Source of the DNA: Mytilus trossulus | Lineage: Eukaryota; Mollusca; Bivalvia; Mytilida; Mytilidae | DNA: 64,000 nt | NCBI RefSeq assembly: GCF_036588685.1 | Contig: NC_086378.1 | Span: 38,789,578 to 38,853,577, forward strand | Direction of reading: 5' to 3' | Part shown: positions 1 to 10,700 of the stretch, in pieces | How positions within the stretch are numbered: the first letter of the stretch is position 1 | Layout: each line of letters starts with the position of its first letter | Made by a program: the position numbers and the translations under genes | The notes under the pieces: model-generated | The model's input: only the letters and a program-made list of their open reading frames with translations | Told to the model about the DNA's origin: nothing | Database searches by the model: none

Positions 1-229
1 AAACTGACCTAACCACAAACTAACACAATGCTCAAGCCAAAGCAAACAAAGCAAAATATTTCAGCCTAGTTGAGACAAAATCTTTGAGCTATTTTTTTTT
101 TAGAGATCTACATCTGTATACCATCTAATATCTAACTGTAGGAATAGATTAAGTTATTACAACCTCATGAAAAACAAAACTTGTTACAACAAGCTTTTAA
201 ACTTCAATGTTGCTTTCTATAAAATTTGT

Positions 230-930
230 AATGTTTTACTACTGTTTAATAAGAGGGTGAAGTTTGCACCTGTCCTAAATTAGAAACCTGTTGATCAGTG
301 ATTGTCTTATGTTAATGTGTTTCTCGTTTTTCGTTTTTGTATATACAGATTAAACCACAAACCAATTCAAGTGCTATTTTATAGTGTGTCTTTCTATGTT
401 GTGATTATACACTATTGTTTTTGGCAAGGTTGGTACCTATTAAAACGTTTAAATCTGCTGCATTTGTTTACACCTGTCCTAAGTCAGATGTCTGATGTTA
501 ATAGTTGTTGTTTGTTGATGTTGTTCATAAGTGTTTCTCGTTTATCAATTAGATTAGACCTTTGGTTTTCCCCTTTGAACTAGTCATTTTTTGGGGCCTT
601 TATGGCTTGCTGTTTGGTGTGAGCTAAGGCTCCCTGTTGAAGACCATACTTTGAATTATAATGGTTTTTCTTTTACAAATTGTGAATTGTCTTATTGGCA
701 TTCATATCACAACTTCTTATATCTACATGTATAAACCTTGGTTTTTCTGTTTGAATCATTTCACATTTATAGTAATTTTTATGGTCCTTTATATCTAGCT
801 GTTCAGTGTGAGCCAATACAAGGCTCTTTGTCGTCAAAGGCTGTACTATGACCTTTAATGGTTTACTTTTTAGAAACTGTGACTTTGATGGAGAGTCTCA
901 TTGGCACTCATACCAAATCTTCTTTTAATA
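230..930 (-). repeat. Antisense copies of the dispersed mussel-type repeat
   Basis: At least two minus-strand partial copies (about 440-720 and 735-930) contain CATTTGTTTACACCTGTCCTAA and the complement of GAGACAACTCTCCAT-type sequence. A shorter piece lies at 250-360. The neighbouring open frame is an artefact of the repeat. Confidence 0.6.
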
Positions 931-3670
931 TTTAATTAGCAGTTATCTCTCCTGAACTATAGACTCCTGTTAACAATTTTAAAATGTAAATTGTATATGT
1001 AAAGGATATGGAACAGGTTCTGTATCATCTTCTCTCATCAAAAGGTCATTTTCTGCATCCTCTACATTTTGGAGCTCTTTCTACAAAAACATGTCGAATA
1101 TTATACTTTTTTCATTAACATTAATATAACTACATGTAACTAAATTAAACACAAAAATTTCAATATAGGGTTTATGGAATCACACTCTTTTTCCACTCTA
1201 GATAAATAAAGTTTGAAACTTTAAAATATGAGGTTTACCATTAAACTATCCAGAGAAGATAAATAATATAATAAACAGTATAACGTGGTAGAATCTGTTT
1301 CTCAAATGATTTACTACATTGATTCATTATTCCTGGTATACCTGTTTTTGTGCAATTTGTGGGTACAGGTTAACAACAAATCTAATTGTTCAATGAAGTA
1401 CAAATTTTCTAAAGACTTGTTTAAGAATTCATTCTTTCATGCAATGCTTTATCTTTATACTGAGCATAGGCAAGGTGTTAAATGTTGAAAAATAAAATGC
1501 CTACCCTGGCATGTTTAAATTCACATAGAGCATGTGATTGGTAGAATTCTTTTTATTCTTACAGGAAATATTTAGAATTTTGTACTTCGCAGCAGACTAC
1601 ATTGTATATAATATGCATTCAAAAGGAAATTATTCTGATTTGATGATGCCAAAACATTTTAGGAAATCAACTTTTCATGAAAAAAATTAACTTACTTTTA
1701 AAATAATTTAAAATTATAATAGCGGAAAACAAATCTCCATTTTGATTTCAGGCATTGTTCAAAACAGAGTTGACATCAAGTTTGCAAGTTTAGTTTTAAA
1801 AACATGCATGACATGTACATTAATTAAAAAAAAACTCAATTACATATTACGAAATATTACATGCAAAATTGTAATTAAATAATTGAAAATTTTCAAGTCA
1901 ACATTAATAACTTTTGGTTGTTGTAATCATTGAGTCAATACAATATTGACATATAATACTATCATAACTGTGCTTTTACCTTTTTATTTTTCACCTCTTC
2001 TTTGTAATCTTGAAGTCTTGCATTATTTCTGGCAAATTTATTGATCTTTTGTTGGTCTTCAAAAGTTACTTTGATGTCTTTATCCTTCAAAAAATAGAAG
2101 AATCTCAATCATGCTACATTGTATATTTAGAAATACTAAACAAGACATCAATTTGTCATTTTGTCTCTTTAATTCACAGGATGATGTGCCTGATGTGGGC
2201 TACATTATATATATGAATTTGTAAATTAGGTGCATAATCCAAAAACACACAAAACCCTACTACAAGTATAACATCAGGGCTAAACCTTGGATTTTGGAAA
2301 GGGGCAGTGATTTCATGAGAGCAAGGAAGTGTAAAATTCCATTACCATTTCAATCATGTTGAACCATAATCCTTGTCCAACCATCCTAGGTTTAATTACT
2401 TGTGGAATCATGTGTCTAGTTAAGTGACATAGGTTTAAAGATTATCCTATCTCCAATTCAAATTTACACATTCATTATATTACTGTGATTTAATTTGTAC
2501 ACGGTATGCAGTTTTTCAGTAAGAGTAAAGGCTGGTTTGCTTTGGTTCAGAATATATAGTGTACATGTACATGTATCTGGTTAGGGTGACCTGTCATACT
2601 CTGTGTTATCTTAGTCTGCACCAAAATATTTTCAGACTACTAGTCTGAAGACCAACAATTCATCATTTTTCTTCCTGTCTAACCCAAAGTTTTTTAAATA
2701 CAAACTAGTCAGAATAAAATTTTCCACTGGCTACAATTACGTTGAAATGGAACATTAATATAAAAGTTATTGTTACGTTGGACACAAATTGCCTGAATAA
2801 TTTGGTGGGTTAGAAACCAATTAATTACATGAATTATGAATGTAACGATAACATTTGTGTCTATGGTTACGTTGTGTTTAAATATGATTTGTACAATGTA
2901 CATAGTTTGTTCATGTTGTTCGTTATATTTATTAAACTCTTCACCTACTATCATGACTATATAATAGTTTAACATTATATTTAAGACAAGTTAAAACTAC
3001 TCGCATGTTTCCCCCAAAAAAATTGGGATAACAAATATTTATTTCAAGAATAAATTTCACCAGAAGCATGAGGGGCAGACACAATTTAAAAGTTGCTATA
3101 AAACTACAAAAGGGATATTTTATTTTGCAGAAAGGAACTGTTTAGTCTACAAAACTGACGTGCAAATTGCAGCATCGTTCGTTTTTAAATTGGAATTAAT
3201 GCAAATGAACTTATTCACTTATATTTTATTTGTACAAAATCATTTGAAGCGACATATACCTGGATGCTGAAAACAAACAAATCAGACAGGACAATGCATC
3301 AATTTAAACTACCATTGTGACCACAGACAGAAAAAATAGTTTGTATATATGTCCTTATTGATAAAATACCTTGGGTTTGTTTGGGCTTGCCATGACGAGT
3401 TTAGAATGTGGAGTAAAAAGGGTATGGGGAGGAAAACGTGTTAAACTATAGGTGTGTATACAATGACAACTCGGACCCCAAATAGATCGGACCGTCTATA
3501 AAGTCATCTCGGAATGTCTATAATGGCAACTCAGACAACGTTTTAAAAGAGAGTTTTTACTATTGAAATGATTTAAGCATATATGTCTTTGAACATGTGA
3601 AAACAAGACAAAAATAAAACTAACGGCCGGACTGGTTATGCAAAAAATATAAATGGAAAATAGATATTAT
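931..3670. other. Non-coding AT-rich stretch
   Basis: I see no supported gene here. The short open frames have no motif or splice support. Small tandem words such as ACATGTACATGTA (about 2560) are the only visible structure. Confidence 0.5.
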
Positions 3671-3676
3671 AAGTTA

Positions 3677-4012
3677 TATGGTTCGCTACTGACCCCATAC
3701 GGATCCATAGAGGGTTAGTAAAATCCATAGGGGGTGAGGCCGGAGGCCGAGTCCCCTATGAATTTTATTCACCCTCTATGGATCCGTAGGGGGTCAGTAG
3801 TTAACCGTATAACGAATTTATCGGACGCTGGACTTTTTCTGCGGCGTTTTGTTGAAAAATAAACAATGAAACACAACAACATTAATAGATGACGTCGCCA
3901 TTAACGCGTCACGAACCCCATATGAAACTTACTAACCCCATACGGTCTCATAGGGGGTCACCACGTGACGGCGTTAAACCAATCACAACGTGATAATTCA
4001 TCTGTGTTCCGA
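3677..4012. mobile_element. Palindromic MITE, copy 1
   Basis: The core is a palindrome with arms of about 60 bp (3679-3740 and 3752-3812, sharing TACGGATCCATAGAGGG). It is followed by about 200 bp that recurs at 21.0 kb, including GACGCTGG..CTTT and CATAGGGGGTCACCACGTGACG. No coding capacity. Confidence 0.7.
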
Positions 4013-4016
4013 TAAA

Positions 4017-5669
4017 AGATAAGATAAGATAAGATAAATTTTATTTTCCAAATTAGGTCCCCAGGGGGGCATATACACATAACATATATGATTGATACAA
4101 CATACAGTATTTTACATAACATTGTAAAATAAACTATTGAAATAGTCATACAGGTATTATTTGTTAAATAAAAAAGTATTTGAGAGTTGCTACTCCAGAG
4201 ATGTGGCAAACCCCATTTTTTTTTTTTTTTCTCACTTGATTTTATAATATTTTGCTGAAAATGTATAAATATAAAATATAAAATAAATGATTGTTTAGCT
4301 GCAACAGACACCAAGGGACGATGCTCTAGGATTGTGATCTTAAAAGCTCTAACAATCCTCCTCGTATCTGATGCAGAAAAACAAACACAAATGAAAAAAG
4401 TTTATGTATATTCACAGCAAATAACATATACTGCAGTAAACAGGTATTGAGAATAGTGTAGGTTTCCCTACTGCAACAGACACCAAGGGGCGGTACTCAA
4501 GGAGCTGTGGTATTTACACAGTCCTCCTCGTGTCTGAAGCAGACAAGAAGGCCACATAATTAACAATTTTTCGAAATAAATTTACATGCAGCAGTGAGAA
4601 TAGACTTATCTTCTGTGTTCATAAGCCATATCAGTTTATCTCTTGCGTTAAGAGTTAAAAAGTTGGGGCAACTTTTAGTTATCTCTTGAAATAGATGATT
4701 GCGGTCATCATTAAATTTAACACATTGGAATAAAAAATGATATTCATCCTCCACATCTCCGGAGTTACAACGAGTACAAGTTCTGTCATTTAGGAGAGTA
4801 CCCTGATACCTTCCAGACTCAATTCTTAAGTGGTGTGATGAAATTCTGAGCTTTGTTAAGCTTCGTCTCTGTTCAAAATTCCCAATAATGGAAAGATATT
4901 TTTCTCTTCCAAAAACTGATTTAAATGTAACATAAGTTCTAAGTTTACCATCTGAATGCTTTACCAATTCAGTGTTCCACAAGTCTATAAAATATGATTT
5001 TAATATTTTTTTCATATTAGCTTTGAAGCTATTAATTTTTGGTAATGGTGAAGATAGATGATTGATGTCTGGGATCATTTCAAGAATTGACTTCATAGAG
5101 CCATACCAAGATGGTTTTTTTGAGTGAGAAAGATTCTGTGATGTTACATAAGCATCTTTAAGAAGAGAAAATAGGGAATCAAGATTTTCCAAGCGATACC
5201 AGTAATTTAACATGGATTTAATCACATCATAATATAGTGGGAATCGTCCTAGCTCGGATAAAATTCCAAAATTCATGGATTTTTTATGAACACCTAAAAC
5301 CAGTTTACAAAATTTTATATGTAGTCGCTCACATTTTAAACTGGAATAGATTTTTTCAAATGGTAAAGTTCCATTTCTGAATCTTGCTGAGAATGGATTA
5401 AAAGTTCCCCATATTTCAGACCCATATAGGAGTATTGGTTTTATGGTATGATCAAATACATGTAAGCTGGTACTTATGCTTGGATTAAGTGATAATAAAT
5501 TCTTGTACAATTTATAATAAGCCTTCAAGGACTTTTTATACAGTTCATTTTGAGCATATGAAAATGACCCTGATGCACTAATATATATATATGACAGACA
5601 CCAACCAATGGCAATCAATGAATTTCTTGTTGGGGGAAATGAACATACTGAATGTGGTGGGTTGAGCAA
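4017..5669 (-). mobile_element. 5'-truncated LINE with duplicated 3' UTR motif and (TTATC)n tail
   Basis: This is the extent of the LINE copy including its 3' UTR. The UTR holds two diverged copies of a roughly 75-bp block (about 4299-4377 and 4462-4544), each starting with GCAACAGACACCAAGGG on the plus strand and ending near CCTCCTCGTRTCTGA. The tail at 4017-4036 is a GATAA/TTATC tandem directly against the end of the palindromic MITE. Confidence 0.7.
4560..5669 (-). pseudogene. Non-LTR retrotransposon (LINE) RT C-terminal fragment
   Basis: A long minus-strand open frame encodes the C-terminal part of a LINE reverse transcriptase. It includes the post-catalytic segment HTIKPILLYGSEIWG and the terminal Cys/His knuckle (CTRCNSGDVEDEYHFLFQC). 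The catalytic YADD region is absent, so the element is 5'-truncated near a 16-bp hairpin at 5655-5715. The first 30 or so codons come from flanking DNA. The 3' UTR runs to about 4020 and ends in a TTATC-repeat tail. The frame is intact, so the insertion is fairly young. Confidence 0.8.
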
Positions 5670-5715
5670 GTGTGAGAGACCTCATCCCTTTTTTAACGGC
5701 TTGCTCAACCCACCA
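5655..5715. repeat. Perfect 16-bp hairpin at the LINE 5' truncation
   Basis: The left arm 5655-5670 (TGGTGGGTTGAGCAAG) is matched exactly by its complement at 5700-5715, with a 29-bp loop. It sits at the 5' end of the LINE fragment and could mark a truncation or inversion point. Confidence 0.7.
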
Positions 5716-7365
5716 TATCCAGCATTAGAATTGGAGACTTACCGAGTATATACAATTTAGGAGATTGTGATTAAAAAATGACAGAAAACTCTTATTTTAA
5801 AGTTTTCATTAAACATGTTAAAAACATTTTAAAAATTGCACTAAATAATTCAGCTCGACATGAAAGTAAACGATCTCTCCCTTTTTGGAGAATAACACAG
5901 TAAAAATTGAGTAGAGACGAAACAGAGTATTCAGTCGAATATTTTCGATGACACACATATTAAATGAAGATTGGTTGCTTAAGGTCGTATGGGAGTCAAA
6001 ATTAAAAATGATAAAATTAATCATACTTTGCCAAAACGTAGAAGGTCTATATATATATATATTGATAAATGTCAAAAATATAATCAAAATGATAGTCCAC
6101 CGCGCCGCGATTTTCTCAAGCTACAGGTTGTATAAACAAAATGACACATTTTGTATGGATTATGTGATTTAAACTATAGTATGATAGAATTTTAAATAAA
6201 ATACGAGAAGATAGCATTTAGAAAATGCTTTGAGAATATCAACAGAAAAGATATGCTCACCGTACGTTTTTTTCCTGCTAAAATAAAAATTAGCCGAATT
6301 CCATGTAGATTCCTTCAGAATATGCACTATTTCAGAGTTACCTCCCCTTAAAATGCCAATTTCAAAAATATTAAAAATCAAGCAGAAATAATCAACACTT
6401 GTAAAAGTGTTAATATTCATAAATTATAATCTTATAGATTTGTTCTTTTAAATGTAAATGCACATTAGTTATTTGCATTCCTGCATCAAATTTTGCCATA
6501 ATGAATGAAAATCTGGATCTTAGATTCTCTGTTTTTTTACAATCAAAGATGGCGAAAGACACCCATTCCACCTTAAAGTCGATCAAGTAAAGAAACATTC
6601 CATTCATACCCAAGACGAGAACAAGGCACCAAAAAAAATCCAATAGACGAGTTAAGCAAAGTGGGATCTACAGATAGGAATGGCGACAATTCACCTATAG
6701 ACCCATCGAAGAGTTTTTACATGAACGGGCGTTTTTATAAAGAAAAAATCAGAAAATTCCTCGGACGCACGAAATTATAGAACTTTATTAACTAATCATG
6801 AACTTACTTCTAAATGAGAATAAAACAGGTAACCAAATATGTTTTTACTGCAGCCAACATCATTGTGGTCTTACAAAGACAACTCTTTACAATTTAAGTT
6901 ACGCTTATTTTGTCTTTTATGCGACTTTTTTGCGCTCTACATTAATATTGAGATTACCTAATGCATACAGTAGAAAAAAATAATACGACGAACACATTAG
7001 ATTGTTAACGGATAATAAATGTACATAAGCATCAACTAATTATATTTTTTTTTATCACGAAGCACAACATGTCTTTTTTTAACTAATAATTGTTTATTTG
7101 ATGGCAAATACTCTCAGTCAAAATCTTTATTAGTATAACTTTATTGCGTTCACCGTTGTCACTCTATCTATTCTTTCCCTTTTTAAAGTTCCATATCAAA
7201 ATACTTATTTCTGTGACCATAACTACGATCCTTTAAGATATAGTTTTTAGATAATGTGCAACAAATTCATCTCAATGCATAACATAGCATGTACTGTGTT
7301 ACAACTGTAGATTATAATGAAATGGATAGGTAACACTAGGCCACTGAAAGCTATTTTTCTAATTC
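5716..7365. other. Non-coding stretch
   Basis: AT-rich sequence with overlapping short open frames on both strands and no recognisable motif. Exons of the unrecognised gene upstream of 7622 could lie here, but I found none with matching phase. Confidence 0.4.
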
Positions 7366-7370
7366 CGTCT

Positions 7371-7462
7371 AGGTGGCCGAGTAGTCTAGAGTGCTAGTCA
7401 CAATGCAGACGGTGTTGTCACAATATCACAGTAGCATGCGTTAAAATCCAGACGAGGATAGA
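7371..7462 (+). repeat. tRNA-derived sequence (SINE head or tRNA pseudogene)
   Basis: GTCTAGGTGGCCGAGTAGTC resembles the 5' end and A box of a Leu/Ser-type tRNA. GCGTTAAAATCC at 7439-7450 resembles a degraded B box, followed by a CCAGACGAGG segment. The box spacing fits a long variable arm. Degeneracy argues against a working tRNA. Confidence 0.45.
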
Positions 7463-7593
7463 TCAGGATAGAACAAACATTTGCTTAAGTAAATTTGCAG
7501 AATTAATAGTGTTGTGCTGATATTTAGATTAGGACACATTTACAACATAAAACAAGTAGGTTCATTGGGTTAACTTATGTCACAAGTTGGTTT

Positions 7594-7619
7594 CCCCCCC
7601 CCCCCCCCCCCCCCCCCCC
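7594..7619 (+). repeat. Poly-C run of 26
   Basis: An uninterrupted run of 26 C is followed directly by AG and then an open exon at 7622. It probably acts as the pyrimidine tract of that splice acceptor. Confidence 0.85.
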
Positions 7620-7621
7620 AG

Positions 7622-7746
7622 AATTGATGTATTCGCTACAATTAGCGAAACCCTTGAGGTTAACTTTAATTCGGAAACTGTAGATTTTCCCGGACAACAC
7701 ATGCACAGCATCATGAAGAAACTGATGTCATACAGACAAAATATGG
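7622..7746 (+). CDS. Exon of unrecognised gene, acceptor behind a poly-C run
   Basis: The exon is open for 41 codons with one base at each end. It starts right after a run of 26 C followed by AG, and ends at a good donor (G|GTAAGA). It reads into the next exon at 8071 in phase (G plus AA gives Glu). The encoded segment begins Ile-Asp-Val-Phe-Ala and contains HMHSIMKKLMSYRQNM. Function unknown. Confidence 0.5.
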
Positions 7747-10700
7747 GTAAGATTATAAGAAAATAGGCGAATAATATATATTTCGACATAAATAGCATAC
7801 ATGTATTACAAAACTTGCAGAGTCTTTCTTAGACATGTACTTCAACGCCTGTGAATAAAATAGAGTACATACCACCGTTCTGCAGTGTTCGACCCCTTGT
7901 TTCTTTATTGTCAGTCTACGATCTTAAGATAAGTGATTGTTATGATTTGATGGAAAAAAATCCGGGGGACACAAGGAACGGTAAAACATAACTTGCAATT
8001 ATATTTCAGATATTAAATTTGCTAGCACATTCACTTGAGAGTGACGTAGATTATTTTCTTTTTCCACCAGAATTTCCTGAAATAAACAAGTTGTTTAATC
8101 TACTGACTGGAATGATGTTGGGTTTGGTTGAAGCACATGAGACAGCTAGCGAGAGTTATAAGAAGTCATTTACTGAAAGAATCCAGAAAAAAAAACGTCA
8201 AACTGGTTTCATCATCTGACAGCATTCTTCCAATTCCAACGTAAATTGTTTGATTTTAAAACAGTGTGTACATATTTTTTTGCTGTATTTTTAATGCCAA
8301 CAAGCGATTTCTTAACACGAATAGCATCGATTTGTAAAATGCTCTTTCCTTGAAGCCAAAACAAACTCGATAACTTTTTATCAACGATCGGCCTGCTGGT
8401 AAAAGACTAGCGTATATTCAAACTATACAGTGACATAATATTGGTAGCTTTTATGTATTCAAAACATAAAGTGACGAAGGCTTGCGTGTCTCCGAAATAT
8501 AAAGTAATGGTGTCAATTTACTTATGTTGTGAATACACAAAAAGCGGACCTACAGATCTTTACGCCGGTTTATAGTGGAATTTTATACATTTTTCAGATT
8601 TTATCAAATTACAACCAGTGAATACTATGCCAAGGTCGATGAAATGTACAAACTTCTGAGAACACATAAATATATTCACAAAGAACTTCAGCGACAACAA
8701 GAGGTAATATTTTACAGCAAAAGACACGCGTGTGATAACATTTTTCTCAAATGGTTCAATTTTATTATTTGTTCAAGATGTAAATTTCGATATTTTTAGT
8801 TTCTAGATAAAATTTTACACCGGTGACATACCTACTGGGCGCCGAATGGGACTCTAGTGGTTTTGTACAAAATTCAATTCTGTCATAACAAAATCATTTT
8901 TGTCTTACAAAACTATGTGATACAGACTTGTTTTATGACAACTTCAATTTTGTGATGACAAAATTCATTTTTGTGCGACAAAATTTCTTTTTGTGACAAC
9001 AAAATTGACTTTTGTTAGACAAAATTATCAAAATTCAATTTTGTCTCAATTTTGTGAGACAAAATTCATTTTTGTGACGACAAAATTCATTTTTGTGACG
9101 ACAAAATTCATTTTTGTGAGGACAAAATTGACTTTTGAAAAACAAAATTGACTTTTGTTAGACAAAATTGACTTTTGTGAGACAAATTTCAATTTTGTTA
9201 CTTTTGTTAGACAAACAATTTTGTCTCAATTTTGTGAGACAGACTTGAATTTTGTCAATTTTGTCTCACAAAAGTCAATTTTGTCTCACAAAAGTCAATT
9301 TTGTCTCACAAAAGTCAATTTTGTCTCACAAAAGTCAATTTTGTATGCAAATTAGTTCACAGTATCCCAACAACTAATTTGCATACAAAATCGACTTTTG
9401 TCGCCCAATTTTCAAATTAGGTAACAAAAGTCAAGTCTTTGTAACAAAAATGAATTTTGTCATGACGAAAGTGACTTTTGTCCACCGAAAGATAATTTTG
9501 TATGACAAAATTTTAAATTTGTAGTATGTTACAAATTTTGTTAAACTGAACTCATTTTTGTTGAACAAAAGTCACTTTTGTCCGTACAAAATTGAATTTC
9601 GAGTACAAAACCACAAGAGTCCCATTCGGCACCCCGTAATACCGCATTGGTTTTTAAAGGTCAAAACGAAGATAATATTATTCTCCAAACAGTTCAACTC
9701 CAATACTATCAAAAACAAGAAACAAAGTACCGTAGCTAGTTCACAGCCAATAGTCTCACAGACTAAATTTTCATTCAGCCTTAAACGAAAAGACGCCATG
9801 CATTAACAGTCAAAGAACACCATGACACCATTGGGAAAGCTATAATTATAATGATATTCTGAGTTCAAACTAAACAGTAATGTCTTGTCTTTTGTTCAAA
9901 ATGTACATACATACATATGGAACTATCACTTTTAAAGCGCTCGGACTTTTCCACACATTTTTTGTAAGTCTTGGTAACAATTTGATAATAACACGGATTT
10001 TCATGTAGGAATTTCATACTGTAAATGGATTTAAAGCCAAGCTGCCAGATATACAGTTTGTTAGTTACAAATTAGCTATGCAGATGATGAAGGAACAACC
10101 ATCTGAAGCGTCAAACGAACAACGCAATAACAATAGTAAGTCAGTTTTTTACGTTTGTTTTGATAGGATAACGCCGAAAATTTCAATGCATCAGTTTTAT
10201 GAAAGTGTATAGGCAAACGCAGAGACTTTTTGAATGTTTTAGCGATTTATTGTAGATGCAATACAATTGTTATTTATGTGTATTTTAGTAAACGGAACTG
10301 TTATTTTAGTGATTGATTTTTTTTAATTTTCTTATAAACATAATGATTCTTGAATTAGCCGTTAGTACGGGGCGCCGAATGGGACTCTTGTGGTTTTGTA
10401 CAAAATTCAATTCTGTCATAACAAAATCATTTTTGTCTTACAAAACTATGTGATACAGATTTGTTTTATGAGAACTTCAATTTTGTGATGACAAAATTCA
10501 TTTTTGTAGACAAATTTCGATTTTGTGATGACAAAATTAATTTTTGTAGACAAAAATCATTATTGTCATGACAAAGTCAAGAAGGTATGCAAATATAAAC
10601 TTATTTGCATACAAAATTGACTTTTGTTACCTGACATGGAAATTAAAACACAAAAGTCAATTGTGTGAGACAAATTGAGTTTTGTGAGACAAAATTGACT

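Noticed and set aside
6798-6983. Possible first exon (ATG followed by a GTAACC donor)
   Set aside because: It leaves one base where the exon at 7622 needs two, and nothing else supports it.
8010-8070. Acceptor at 8009 extending the second exon of the unrecognised gene
   Set aside because: It brings a stop in the frame required by the preceding exon; the stronger acceptor at 8070 fits the phase.
9155-9355. Open frames in the TTTTGT-rich elements (also 10566-11115)
   Set aside because: They are translations of the short repeated words, present in several frames and both strands.
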